This document shows positions 9,280 to 17,325 of a stretch of 41,537 nt of DNA, piece by piece. The notes under the pieces are model-generated. The model was not told the origin of the DNA and did not search any database. It worked only from the letters and a program-made list of their open reading frames with translations. The first letter of the stretch is position 1; each line of letters begins with the position of its first letter. The position numbers and the translations under genes were made by a program. The stretch spans positions 1 to 41,537 of the forward strand of contig JAKBAM010000021.1 of NCBI GenBank assembly GCA_021809105.1, read 5' to 3'. This DNA is from Actinomycetes bacterium. GTDB lineage: Bacteria > Actinomycetota > Acidimicrobiia > Acidimicrobiales > Palsa-688.

Positions 9280-9483
9280 ATGGCCTTTGAGGTGACGCTG
9301 AGCGACGACTCCGTGGAGCAGGTGGAAGGCGCTGACTCATACTGCCAGGAGGGCCCGCTCACCACCTTCTACGGCAACGACCGGCCCCGACCGCTCGACA
9401 GCTGGAGCATCAAGGTGGCCAGCTACCGGACCGACCGGATCACTCGCATCCGCCGCCTCGGCAGCCTTCCGGTGGCCAGCTAA
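9280..9483 (+). CDS. small protein of unknown function (67 aa)
   Basis: A short plus-strand ORF starting MAFEVTLSDDSVEQVEGADS and ending SYRTDRITRIRRLGSLPVAS, divergent from argC and convergent with pheT. I do not recognise a family. It is acidic at the N-terminus and basic at the C-terminus, with no membrane segment or signal peptide. The pattern (strand, acidic loop, YCQEGPLTTFY, aromatic strand, basic tail) looks like a small beta-rich fold, which is inference. ATG 9280 is chosen because upstream sequence has no protein-like character and CACTAT lies six bases before it, hinting at a leaderless start. Confidence 0.6.
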   Translation: MAFEVTLSDDSVEQVEGADSYCQEGPLTTFYGNDRPRPLDSWSIKVASYRTDRITRIRRLGSLPVAS

Positions 9484-9505
9484 CGGCGGGTCAGCCGGCG
9501 ACCAG

Positions 9506-9536
9506 AGGTCGAGGTCTCGAAGGCCCATGTCGACCT
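9506..9536. terminator. weak stem-loop between the convergent small ORF and pheT
   Basis: AGGTCGA (9506-9512) pairs with TCGACCT (9530-9536) around a 17-base loop in the 60-bp convergent gap. There is no U tract. It could serve as a bidirectional terminator, but the stem is only 7 bp. Confidence 0.3.
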
Positions 9537-9543
9537 TCGCTGC

Positions 9544-11922
9544 TCATCTCCGAAGCTCCCCCCCGTGGTAGGCACCGACCGCCTCGATCACAGCCTCGCG
9601 CACGGCCGCCAGCTCGGTGTCAGTGAGCGTGCGCTCCGGGCTGCGCAAGCGCAGGCGGAACGCCAGGCTCCGCCGCGCGCCGCCCATGCCGCGGTAAGCG
9701 TCGAAGAGGCGCAGCGACTCGAGCAATTCGCCGGCGGTGGTGGTGATGGTGGCGGAGACCGCAGCCGCAGGGCTGGTGTCGGGTACCACGAACGCCAGGT
9801 CGATGTCGCTGGCCGGGTAGCGGCTGACGGGGCGAGCCTGCAGGCTCCGGCGAGGCAGCCCGATCAGGTGAGGGAGGTCGACGCTCAGCCACGCCACCCG
9901 GCCGGGCACGCCGTAGGCGGCGCTCACGTCGGGGTCCACCTCCCCGAGGACCCCGAGCGGGCCGTCCGGACCGACGATGCGTGCTGAGCGGCCGGGGTGC
10001 AGCCCGGCCAGCGACTCGGCCACGACCGCCACACCCTCCAAGCGCAGAGCATCGGCCAGCACCGCCCATATTCTCGCGGCGAGGCGCCCGTCTGCGTCCC
10101 CACCGCAGGTGATCGCAGCCAGCGTCTCGATCTCCTCGGGTACCACGCCGTCGCCGGCCGGAGGCTCGAAGACCCTGCCGATCTCGAAGAGTCGCACCTC
10201 GGGTTCTTGCCGATCGACGTTGAATCGGAGTGCCTTGAGGAGGCCCGGGAGCAGCGAGGTGCGCAGGATCGACTCGGAGCGGTCCAGGGGATTCTCGATC
10301 TCGACCGCGTGGGGGGACAGCCCGGCACGCTCGAGGTCGCCGGGGGCCAGGAACGTCGTCGTCCATGCCTCCGACAGTCCTGCACCGGCCAGGATCTCCC
10401 GGACCTGCCGGCGTTGCCGCTGGTAGCCGGTGAGGCCGGCAGCGGTGCGCACCCCAGCGGGCATGGTGGGCTGGATCCGGTGGTACCCGTGGAGGCGGGC
10501 GACCTCCTCGATGACGTCGACCTCCCGGGAGCTGTCGGGTCGCCAAGGCGGGATGGCGACCGAGTGGACTCCGTCGCCGACGGAGTGGGTGGTGAAGCCG
10601 ATCGAGTCGAGAAGCGCGGCTATGACGTCGTCGCCGAGGGAGGTGCCGAGCAGGCGGTTGACCCTTTCGGTGCGCAACACCACAGTCGGTGGAGTCGGGA
10701 CCTGGTCCTCGCAACGCTCGTCCACCGTAGACCCGCGACGTAGCGAGGGGCTGCCGGCGTCCCGGAGCAGGGTGACGAAGCGCTCGATCGCCCTGCCGGC
10801 TACTTCTGGGTCGATCCCTCGCTCGAAACGGTGGCGGGCCTCACTGTTGAGCTTGAGGCGCGTGCCGGTTCGGGCGATAGCCATCGGGGCGAAATAGGCG
10901 GCCTCGAGCAGCACCGTGGTGGTCGTCTCGGAGGTCTCCGAGCCGGCGCCCCCCATGACGCCGGCGATCCCCACGGGCACCGACTTGGCGTCGCAGATGA
11001 CGCAGTCGTCGGCGGCAAGGGCTCTCGTCACGCCATCGAGGGTGATCACAGCCTCGCCCTCGGCGGCCCGGCGCACCACGATCCCGCCACCCGACAGCTG
11101 TTCGAAGTCGTAGGCGTGGGTGGGTTGGCCCAAGTCGAGCATGACGTAGTTGGAGACATCGACGACATTGTTGATCGGCCTCATGCCGGCAAGGGTGAGG
11201 CGCCGCGCCAGCCAAGGCGGCGACGGGCCGACCTCGACGCCGGTGAGCACGGTGCCGGTGAAACGGGGGCAGAGATCGGGATCCTCGACGCTGACTGTCG
11301 GCTGTGGGACCGATCCGTCCACGGCGGGACCCGACAGCCACGGGTAGGAGAACGGCAGATGCAGAGCGGCGGCAAGGTCCCTCGCTATCCCTGCGATGCA
11401 AAGGGCATCGGGACGGTTGGGAGTGATGTCCAGGTCGAAGACGACGTCGGAGCGCAGGTCGAGGGCTTCGGCGAGGGAGGTACCGATAGGCGCGATGTCA
11501 GGGGCCAGGACGAGGAGCCCGTCGACGCCGTCCACCTCCGGCAGGCCGAGCTCCCCGGGTGCGCACAGCATCCCGTTGGACCACTCGCCACGCATCTTCC
11601 TCCTGGCGATCTCCATACCGCCAGGCAGGACGGTGCCGAGCGTGGCCAACGGCACCAGGTCGCCGACCGCCATGTTGGTCGCGCCGCAGGCGATCTGCAG
11701 GGGCTGCCCGTCGCCACGGTCGACGTCCACCAGGCGGATGCGGTCGGCATCGGGGTGGGGACGGATGTCGAGGATGCGGACCACCTCGACGCCGGTGAGG
11801 TCATCGCCTACCAACTCGATGCCGTCGACGACCAGGCCGAGCCCGGAGAACGCGGTCGCCAAGCGTTCGGCGTCAGCATCGAACGGCGCGTAGTCGCGCA
11901 ACCAAGAGAGAGGTGCTCGCAT
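9544..11922 (-). CDS. pheT: phenylalanine-tRNA ligase beta subunit
   Basis: A 792-residue beta chain of the (alpha-beta)2 phenylalanyl-tRNA synthetase. Domains in order are an N-terminal MRAPLSWLRDY start, an EMAP-like tRNA-binding domain (about 40-150, with HPDADRIRLVDVD), B3/B4 editing region (DITPNRPDALCIAGIARDLAA onwards), B5 and the catalytic-like core, and a C-terminal FDX-ACB anticodon-binding domain (RYPASDIDLAFVV to the end). The length is typical. It follows pheS by eight bases and is co-transcribed with it. Confidence 0.98.
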   Translation of the reverse strand: MRAPLSWLRDYAPFDADAERLATAFSGLGLVVDGIELVGDDLTGVEVVRILDIRPHPDADRIRLVDVDRGDGQPLQIACGATNMAVGDLVPLATLGTVLPGGMEIARRKMRGEWSNGMLCAPGELGLPEVDGVDGLLVLAPDIAPIGTSLAEALDLRSDVVFDLDITPNRPDALCIAGIARDLAAALHLPFSYPWLSGPAVDGSVPQPTVSVEDPDLCPRFTGTVLTGVEVGPSPPWLARRLTLAGMRPINNVVDVSNYVMLDLGQPTHAYDFEQLSGGGIVVRRAAEGEAVITLDGVTRALAADDCVICDAKSVPVGIAGVMGGAGSETSETTTTVLLEAAYFAPMAIARTGTRLKLNSEARHRFERGIDPEVAGRAIERFVTLLRDAGSPSLRRGSTVDERCEDQVPTPPTVVLRTERVNRLLGTSLGDDVIAALLDSIGFTTHSVGDGVHSVAIPPWRPDSSREVDVIEEVARLHGYHRIQPTMPAGVRTAAGLTGYQRQRRQVREILAGAGLSEAWTTTFLAPGDLERAGLSPHAVEIENPLDRSESILRTSLLPGLLKALRFNVDRQEPEVRLFEIGRVFEPPAGDGVVPEEIETLAAITCGGDADGRLAARIWAVLADALRLEGVAVVAESLAGLHPGRSARIVGPDGPLGVLGEVDPDVSAAYGVPGRVAWLSVDLPHLIGLPRRSLQARPVSRYPASDIDLAFVVPDTSPAAAVSATITTTAGELLESLRLFDAYRGMGGARRSLAFRLRLRSPERTLTDTELAAVREAVIEAVGAYHGGELRR

Positions 11923-11930
11923 GTGTCTTC

Positions 11931-13037
11931 CTAGAACTGGGTGATGAAGCGGATGTCGTTGTCCAGGAGGGTGCGCATGTCGGACAGGCCGGCGCGCACC
12001 TGGGCCAGGCGGTCGATGCCGAATCCAAAGGCGAAACCGCTATGGACGTCGGGATCTATGCCGACCGCAGCGAAGACGTTGGGGTCAACCATGCCGCAAC
12101 CGCCCAGCTCGATCCAGCCAGATCCCGAGCAGGTCCTGCAGCCGACGCCCGCACAGATCGGGCAGGTGACCTCGAACTCGCCGGACGGCTCGGTGAACGG
12201 GAAATAGGAAGGGCGCAGTCTCGAGTGGATGCCGGGACCGAAGAAAGAGGTCGTGAACGCCTCGATCGTGCCGGCCAAGTCGGCGAAAGTTATGTCCCGG
12301 TCGACCACCAGCCCTTCGATCTGGTGGAAGACGGGCAGGTGCCGAGCATCGGGTGTGTCGCGCCGGTAGCACCGGCCAGGCATGACGGCATAGATCGGAG
12401 GCTTCTGTCGCTCCATGAGCCTGACCTGCACTGGCGAGGTGTGGGTGCGCAGCAGAACCGTCTCGGGTTTGCCGAGTTTGAGGTAGAGCGTGTCCCACAT
12501 GCCTCGCGCCGGGTGCGCCGGCGGCATGTTGAGCGCCTCGAAGTTGTACCAGTCGGTCTCGGCCTCCGGGCCCTCCGCCACGGCGAAGCCCAACGCGACG
12601 AAAGTGTCCTCGAGCTCGTCGCGGGTCTGTGTGACCAGGTTGAGGCGGCCGCGCGTGACCGGGCCGCCAGGGAGGGGCACTCCCCCGCCCGTGGTCGAGG
12701 CCAAGGCAATCGTCTCAGTCAGGTCCAGGCGCTCAGCCTCGATCCGGGCTCGGCGTTCGGTAACTGCCAGCATCGAGCGACGCTGCTCGATCTGCCCGCC
12801 CACCCGGGAACGGGCGGCGTTGATGGACGCACCGGCCGACCGGCGGCCCTCGGGGTCGAGCGCGCCCAGGGCGGTGTTGAGCCGAGCGAGCGCCGAGCGC
12901 TTTCCGATCACCTCGGACTGGATGCGATCGAGCTCGGCGGCCGAGCCGGCGCGAGCGACGGCTGCGATGGCGGAGTCCTCGGCGGCAGCCACATCAGCGG
13001 CGAGCTGGTGGGAGGAAGGGGGCTGGGGGTTGGTCAC
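11931..13037 (-). CDS. pheS: phenylalanine-tRNA ligase alpha subunit
   Basis: A 368-residue catalytic subunit charging tRNA-Phe. The N-terminal part is helical and Ala/Arg-rich (predicted coiled-coil arm). The class II core follows: motif 2 around RCYRRDTPDARHLPVFHQIEG and motif 3 GFAFGFGIDRLAQ. A Cys-rich loop, CPICAGVGCRTCSGSGW, is of a kind found in many bacterial PheS proteins. The GTG at 13037 overlaps the upstream kinase stop by four bases (GTGA). Confidence 0.97.
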   Translation of the reverse strand: MTNPQPPSSHQLAADVAAAEDSAIAAVARAGSAAELDRIQSEVIGKRSALARLNTALGALDPEGRRSAGASINAARSRVGGQIEQRRSMLAVTERRARIEAERLDLTETIALASTTGGGVPLPGGPVTRGRLNLVTQTRDELEDTFVALGFAVAEGPEAETDWYNFEALNMPPAHPARGMWDTLYLKLGKPETVLLRTHTSPVQVRLMERQKPPIYAVMPGRCYRRDTPDARHLPVFHQIEGLVVDRDITFADLAGTIEAFTTSFFGPGIHSRLRPSYFPFTEPSGEFEVTCPICAGVGCRTCSGSGWIELGGCGMVDPNVFAAVGIDPDVHSGFAFGFGIDRLAQVRAGLSDMRTLLDNDIRFITQF

Positions 13038-14221
13038 GGCTCTTGGAGCTTCTCCACATCTACGAGGGGCAGGGTGAAGCGGAACGACGATCCCTGGCCG
13101 GGGCCGGATTCGGCGGTCAACTGGCCGCCGTGGGCCTCCACCAGGCCCCGGCTGATCCACAGTCCGAGCCCTGAGCCGGTCGGCTTGCCTTCCGAGCGGC
13201 GGAAGAACTTGGTGAAAACCTTCGGCAGGTCCTCCGACGGTATGCCCTGGCCCCGGTCAGTCACCACTACATGGAGCGTGCCGAGGCTGTCGCTTCGTCG
13301 CCCGACGACTCCGCCTCGCACCACCAGCCCGAGGGGCGACCCGTACTTGCAAGCGTTTTCGACCAGGTTGGTGAGCACCTGCTGGATCTTGTCGGGATCG
13401 GCCCACACTCTCGGTGTCGCCTCGTCGAAGCGCAGGCTCGCGTCCATCTCGGGGTACTCGAGGTGCACCTTGGCGACGACGACCGCCGCCAGCGCGGCAA
13501 TATCGACCGGCTGGCGGCGGAGGACCAGGCGCCCGGTCTCCAAGCGACTGATGTCGAGCAGCTCGGTGATCAGGCGTACCACCCGGTCGGCGTCGTGGTG
13601 AACCTGTTCGAGCATCATTCGCTTCTGATCGTCGCCGAGGCGATCCCAGCGGTTCAGCAGCAGGCTCGTGTAACCCTTCACCGAGGTGAGCGGGGAGCGC
13701 AGCTCGTGGCTGACCGTCGAGACCACTTCGATGGCGCTCGGCTCTCCGCCGCGCCGGCGCGGGAGGGGACGCAGGGTCAACATGGCGCCGAGCAGCGCTC
13801 CCCCGCCGTCGCGCATGTAGTGCGCCGAAGCTGTCGCCTCGACGTCGGACCCGTCGGGGCGTCGCAGTGTGACCACCTGCGGCGGTATACCTCGGACAGA
13901 CCGGATTCGGGCGCCACGCGGCCACGCGTCGCGCCACACCTGCTGCCCTGTCTCGTCGCGCGCGCCGAGCGCCATGCCGCATGAGCGGCGTCGCAGGTCG
14001 TCGGCCGCCCAGCCAGTGAGCCGGGAGAGGGCCGAGTTGGTGGCCACGATACGCCGGTCGGCATCTAGGACAACGGCCGCGTCCGGCAGGCTGTCCAGGA
14101 GGTAGGTGCTCCCGGGTGTCGCTCCCGCCCACTCGGACGGACCGGCGGGGAGGGTTGTCGATGTGGTGAGGCTCGTACCCCCTCTGCTGGTTGCGCTGGC
14201 GGGTGCGCCGGGGTCACGCAC
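13034..14221 (-). CDS. soluble PAS-domain sensor histidine kinase
   Basis: A 395-residue two-component sensor with no predicted membrane segment. A PAS domain (about 40-150, DAAVVLDADRRIVATNSALSRLTG) is followed by HisKA with H-box STVSHELRSPLTSVKGY (phosphoacceptor about H172) and HATPase_c with N-box NLVENACKYG (about N289), D-box TDRGQGIP and GSGLGLWI (about 349-354), all intact. GTG 14221 is chosen because it overlaps the upstream methyltransferase by only eight bases; the first 25 or so residues are low-complexity and the start is uncertain. No response regulator lies nearby, so its partner and signal are unknown. It overlaps pheS, so it is expressed with a tRNA synthetase. Confidence 0.9.
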   Translation of the reverse strand: MRDPGAPASATSRGGTSLTTSTTLPAGPSEWAGATPGSTYLLDSLPDAAVVLDADRRIVATNSALSRLTGWAADDLRRRSCGMALGARDETGQQVWRDAWPRGARIRSVRGIPPQVVTLRRPDGSDVEATASAHYMRDGGGALLGAMLTLRPLPRRRGGEPSAIEVVSTVSHELRSPLTSVKGYTSLLLNRWDRLGDDQKRMMLEQVHHDADRVVRLITELLDISRLETGRLVLRRQPVDIAALAAVVVAKVHLEYPEMDASLRFDEATPRVWADPDKIQQVLTNLVENACKYGSPLGLVVRGGVVGRRSDSLGTLHVVVTDRGQGIPSEDLPKVFTKFFRRSEGKPTGSGLGLWISRGLVEAHGGQLTAESGPGQGSSFRFTLPLVDVEKLQEP

Positions 14222-15029
14222 GGGACAGGGCCGTCGTGGGGCGCCGTTGGCGTGCCGCCTCGAAGCACAGGACCGCCGCGGCCATGCCGACATTGAGTGA
14301 CTCAGACCGGCCGGCCATCGGAATGGTGATCAGGTCGTCGAGGTGGCCGCCCACGGAATCGGGCAAACCAGCCGCCTCGTTGCCGAGCACCAAGGCGATG
14401 GGACCGCGCAGGTCCGTGTCGGTGTACGACGCGCCGCCACGCGCCACTGTCCCCAGCCGGCGCAGGCCGCGCTCGGCGAGGGCCGGGAGCACCTCGGCTG
14501 GCCCACCGGCGCAGGCCACGGGCACGTGGAAGAGTGCCCCGGCCGAGGCCCGGACGGTCTTCGGGTTGTAGACGTCCACGGATCCCTCGCAAAAGACCAC
14601 CATCGCCGCCCCGCTGGCTTCCGCCGAGCGCAACACGGTGCCGGCGTTGCCCGGGTCGCGCACGTCCGCACACACCACCACCAGGTCGGCGCCGGCCGAG
14701 CGCAGTGCCGACAGGGGCACGTCCACAGCCCCAACAACGGCCAGGATCGCCTGGGGGCTCACGGTACCTGCCACCCTTTCGAGCACGCCCGGGGCCAAAT
14801 CGAACACTCGGCACCCAGCTCCGGCGGCACGAGCCACCACCGCTTCTTCCTCGCGGCCCGCCGCACGGTCCACGTAGATCGACTCGACCCGGGCGCGTGA
14901 GTCCAAGGCCTCCGCCAGCACCTTCGTGCCTTCTACCACGAAGCAGCCCTCGGCCAGGCGCGTACTGCGGCGCCCCATGAGGCGCCGCAGCCGTTGCACC
15001 CTTTGGTGACGGTAGGTGAGGGCCGTCAG
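14214..15029 (-). CDS. SPOUT-family RNA 2'-O-methyltransferase (TrmH/TsnR-like)
   Basis: A 271-residue AdoMet-dependent ribose methyltransferase, probably acting on 23S rRNA. An N-terminal substrate-binding domain (LMGRRSTRLAEGCFVVEG) precedes the knotted SPOUT domain with VCADVRDPGNAGTVLRSAEA, LVLGNEAAGLP and IPMAGRSESLNVGMAAAV (motifs 1-3). The conventional start is GTG 14999, but there the AAAGG touches the codon. A CTG at 15029 has GGGAGG eight bases upstream and restores the family N-terminus (LTYRHQRVQRLRRL), so I place the start there. It follows rplT by 19 bp, as tsnR follows rplT in mycobacteria. Confidence 0.88.
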   Translation of the reverse strand: MTALTYRHQRVQRLRRLMGRRSTRLAEGCFVVEGTKVLAEALDSRARVESIYVDRAAGREEEAVVARAAGAGCRVFDLAPGVLERVAGTVSPQAILAVVGAVDVPLSALRSAGADLVVVCADVRDPGNAGTVLRSAEASGAAMVVFCEGSVDVYNPKTVRASAGALFHVPVACAGGPAEVLPALAERGLRRLGTVARGGASYTDTDLRGPIALVLGNEAAGLPDSVGGHLDDLITIPMAGRSESLNVGMAAAVLCFEAARQRRPTTALSRA

Positions 15030-15048
15030 GGTGACCGCCTCCCGAGGC

Positions 15049-15438
15049 CTAAGCCGACTTCGACCCGGCGCTGCCCGCGTCTGCTGAGGCGGCCTGGCGG
15101 GCCACTTCGACCAGCGCGGCGAATGTCGCCGGCTCGCGTACCGCCAGATCGGCGAGGACCTTGCGGTCGACCGCTACCTCGGCAACGCGCAGACCGGCAA
15201 TGAGGCGGCTGTAGCTCATGTCGTGCAGGCGTGCCGCCGCATTGATCCGCTGGATCCACAGCTGCCGGAAGTCACCCTTGCGGGCCCGGCGGTCGCGGAA
15301 CGCGTACTGCAGCGAGTGCATGACCTGCTCGTTGGCCGCCCGGTAGCTGCGGCTCTTGTTGCCGTAGTAGCCCTGGGCTTGCTCCAGGACGGCACGGCGG
15401 TGCTTGCGACTGTGGACCGAGCGCTTGACCCGTGCCAT
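15049..15438 (-). CDS. rplT: 50S ribosomal protein L20
   Basis: A 129-residue ribosomal protein L20, needed early in 50S assembly. The N-terminus [28 protein letters not shown] and the following [23 protein letters not shown] are textbook L20. The C-terminus carries a short Ala/Ser-rich tail (about 10 residues) beyond the usual end. It is third in infC-rpmI-rplT. Confidence 0.99.
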   Translation of the reverse strand: MARVKRSVHSRKHRRAVLEQAQGYYGNKSRSYRAANEQVMHSLQYAFRDRRARKGDFRQLWIQRINAAARLHDMSYSRLIAGLRVAEVAVDRKVLADLAVREPATFAALVEVARQAASADAGSAGSKSA

Positions 15439-15489
15439 TGCAGGCTCCTTCTTCTCGTGGGGATGAGGGCGATCTTGTGCGTCGGTGCG

Positions 15490-15684
15490 TCAGAGACCGA
15501 GCAGCCGCTTGACGGCCTTGGCGTCGCCGGGGGCTACTTCGACCTCGCGGCCCAGGCGGCGGGTGCGGGTGCTGGACTTCTTCTCCAGGATGTGGCTGCG
15601 GAACGCTTGGCGGCGGCGAAGGCGGCCTGTCCCGGTCACCTTGAACCGTTTGGCGGCGCCGCGGTCGGTCTTCATCTTGGGCAT
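15490..15684 (-). CDS. rpmI: 50S ribosomal protein L35
   Basis: A 64-residue basic protein beginning [20 protein letters not shown] and containing the L35 core [17 protein letters not shown] 15684 gives the standard family start and length; the longer frame upstream overlaps infC and is spurious. It lies 37 bp after the infC stop and 51 bp before rplT. Confidence 0.98.
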   Translation of the reverse strand: MPKMKTDRGAAKRFKVTGTGRLRRRQAFRSHILEKKSSTRTRRLGREVEVAPGDAKAVKRLLGL

Positions 15685-15721
15685 CGTCGTCGTTGCTCCT
15701 GTCTGGACTCCGCCGGCTGGT

Positions 15722-16390
15722 TCAGGCCGACGGCCCCGCACCGGGGGACGGTGAGGGATGGTTGCTGCTGGCTGCTGCGAGGGGGGGAGGGGGCGTCACG
15801 TGGCTGTTGCCGGTGCCGGCATGGTCACCGTCGGGCGCCGTCTCGCCATCACCTTTGACGGGCTTGGTCGCCTGCCGCCGGTCGGGGGCCAGGACCATGA
15901 TCATGTTGCGGCCGTCCAACTTGGGGGCCGCCTCGACCTTGGCGACGTCACCGACCGTCTCGGCGACGTGGTCCAAGATCTTCTTTCCGAGCTCGGGATG
16001 GCTCATCTCCCGGCCCCGGAACATGATGGTTATCTTGACCTTGTGGCCCTCTCCGAGGAAGCGGGCCACCTGGCGGGTCTTGGTATCGAAGTCACCGGTA
16101 CCGATCTTCGGGCGGTACTTCATCTCCTTGATGCTCGTGCTGGTGGTCTTGCGACGGGATTCTTTGGCCCGCTGCGCCGCCTCGTACTTGAAGCGGTTGT
16201 AGTCCATGATCCGGCACACCGGTGGGTTGGCATCGGGAGCGACCTCGACCAGATCGAGATCGAGCTGGCGGGCGATCGACAGGGCCTCGGGCAGGGGCTT
16301 GACACCCAGCTGACCCCCGTCGGAGTCGATGAGTCGGACCTCCCTGGCCCTGATCCGGTCGTTCATCCGGTGCTCGTGTTGCTCAGCTAT
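15722..16390 (-). CDS. infC: translation initiation factor IF-3, probable AUA start
   Basis: IF-3, 222 residues from the proposed start. It binds the 30S subunit and enforces start-codon and initiator-tRNA selection. [31 protein letters not shown] and [14 protein letters not shown] are diagnostic. A Pro/Ser-rich tail of about 40 residues follows the C-terminal domain. The nearest ATG (16366) has no Shine-Dalgarno close by, whereas AAGGAG at 16405-16400 lies nine bases before an in-frame ATA at 16390. An in-frame TGA at 16399-16397 excludes longer forms. Starting at ATA gives [14 protein letters not shown], the normal IF-3 N-terminal layout. Confidence 0.93.
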   Translation of the reverse strand: MAEQHEHRMNDRIRAREVRLIDSDGGQLGVKPLPEALSIARQLDLDLVEVAPDANPPVCRIMDYNRFKYEAAQRAKESRRKTTSTSIKEMKYRPKIGTGDFDTKTRQVARFLGEGHKVKITIMFRGREMSHPELGKKILDHVAETVGDVAKVEAAPKLDGRNMIMVLAPDRRQATKPVKGDGETAPDGDHAGTGNSHVTPPPPLAAASSNHPSPSPGAGPSA

Positions 16391-16399
16391 GCGAGTTCA

Positions 16400-16405
16400 C
16401 TCCTT
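16400..16405 (-). promoter_or_regulatory. infC ribosome binding site (AAGGAG)
   Basis: AAGGAG on the minus strand is nine bases before ATA 16390 but 33 bases before ATG 16366, and so decides in favour of the non-AUG start. A small hairpin (CGCGTGT/ACACGTG, loop GACA) lies just upstream at about 16415-16432. Confidence 0.7.
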
Positions 16406-16496
16406 GGGTCGGCACGTGTTGTCACACGCGAAAAGGGACAGGCGTCGAGAAGCAACGCCCGCCCCTGGCGGCCGATCAACCCGACGCACTACACAC

Positions 16497-16515
16497 CGCG
16501 AGGTGAGCCCTCGCG
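16497..16515. other. stem-loop in the infC leader
   Basis: A perfect 7-bp stem, CGCGAGG/CCTCGCG, around a 5-base loop lies about 110 bases upstream of infC in the 196-bp divergent region shared with the DUF1844 gene. It may be a leader structure; infC-rpmI-rplT operons are autoregulated through their leaders in some bacteria. No U tract follows. Confidence 0.4.
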
Positions 16516-16574
16516 AGCGCTTCGTGGCCGGGTGGGGGCGAAAGCTCCCCGCTTCTCGATGAAGTTGTACTGGT

Positions 16575-16586
16575 TAGGGTAGCGCA
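16575..16586 (+). promoter_or_regulatory. -10 element TAGGGT giving a leaderless DUF1844 mRNA
   Basis: TAGGGT (16575-16580) fits the actinobacterial TAnnnT -10 and is followed by exactly six bases and the ATG at 16587, so transcription would begin at or next to the start codon. No Shine-Dalgarno is visible before this gene. Confidence 0.5.
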
Positions 16587-17045
16587 ATGAGCACCCTCTG
16601 GACGCCCGACGGAGAGCGACCGATCCGACGGGCCCCCCAGCCCCCCTCGGCCGAAGCTGCCTCGCAGGCACCGGCAGGCCCCCCGGGCGAAGGCTCGCGG
16701 CCGCCGTCACGCGGCGGTACGGGCGAGCCGGCCGGCTCCGACGATGCGGAGATGATCGCCCACCTGGAAGCGCTGCGCCAGCAGCTGGTCGAGGCTCCGG
16801 CCGAAGCGGTCATCGCCAACCATGCCCATGGGCTCTTCGAACTGGCCGCAGTCCACCTGTCCGTGCAGCCCCCCAACCTGGACCAAGCGCGACTGTCGAT
16901 CGATGCATTGGCGGCCCTGGTCGAAGGGCTGAAGGGTCGCTTGGGCGAGGCGGAGGCTCAGCTGGAGGCCGGATTGGGCCAGCTTCGCATGGCCTTCGTG
17001 CAGATCCGGGGGGCCTCGCAACCGGGAGCAGGGCCTGGCGAGTAG
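16587..17045 (+). CDS. DUF1844 family protein
   Basis: A 152-residue conserved actinobacterial protein, divergent from infC, a position it also holds in other actinobacteria. The N-terminus MSTLWTPDGERPIRR and a Pro/Ala-rich linker (about 15-50) precede the helical DUF1844 core, with VIANHAHGLFELAAVHL, ARLSIDALAALVEGLKGRLG and LRMAFVQIR. No catalytic motif, signal peptide or membrane segment is present. Its function is unknown; its place beside infC suggests a link with translation, which is only inference. Confidence 0.88.
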   Translation: MSTLWTPDGERPIRRAPQPPSAEAASQAPAGPPGEGSRPPSRGGTGEPAGSDDAEMIAHLEALRQQLVEAPAEAVIANHAHGLFELAAVHLSVQPPNLDQARLSIDALAALVEGLKGRLGEAEAQLEAGLGQLRMAFVQIRGASQPGAGPGE

Positions 17046-17054
17046 CAGGCTGTC

Positions 17055-17080
17055 GGGGCCGGACCATCCGTGGCGGCCCC
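17055..17080. terminator. candidate bidirectional terminator stem-loop
   Basis: GGGGCC (17055-17060) pairs with GGCCCC (17075-17080) around 14 bases, in the 64-bp gap between convergent genes. There is no U tract, as is common in high-GC actinobacteria. Confidence 0.35.
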
Positions 17081-17109
17081 CTGCTGGCCGCGCGGTCTTC
17101 CTTTGCGCT

Positions 17110-17325
17110 TCAGACCTTCCGCGGCCGGCGGATCCCGACGGCCTCCCAGCAGCCGCCGTGAACTGCCGCTAGGTGGAACTCGACCGCGGCCCCGGGTGGG
17201 ATGGTTCGGCTTCCGTCGTCGATCTGGGTGCAGTGGAAACGGTAGGAGGCTCCCTCTTCGTCGATGACGGTACCGAGGCCCACGTGCTCGTCGAACGCCC
17301 CGACCGTGCCGGTCCGGGTCGTCAC
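17110..17325 (-). CDS. cold-shock-domain-like small protein
   Basis: A 71-residue protein that looks like a divergent cold-shock (OB-fold) domain: TGTVGAFDEHVGLGTVIDEEG in place of the canonical GxVKWFNxxKGFGFI strand, then YRFHCTQI where RNP2 (VFVH) would be, and a closing PGAAVEFHLAAVH strand. The aromatic RNA-binding residues are largely replaced, so nucleic-acid binding is uncertain. GTG 17325 overlaps the hisG stop by four bases (GTGA), making it the last gene of the fmt-rib-his run. Confidence 0.7.
   Translation of the reverse strand: MTTRTGTVGAFDEHVGLGTVIDEEGASYRFHCTQIDDGSRTIPPGAAVEFHLAAVHGGCWEAVGIRRPRKV

Noticed and set aside
10831..13601. Long plus-strand open frames opposite pheT, pheS and the kinase
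   Set aside because: Antisense shadows of well-identified genes with low-complexity Arg/Gly/Val-rich translations.
13034..14221. T-box or phenylalanine attenuator before pheS
   Set aside because: pheS overlaps a coding region and no leader peptide or T-box motif is present.
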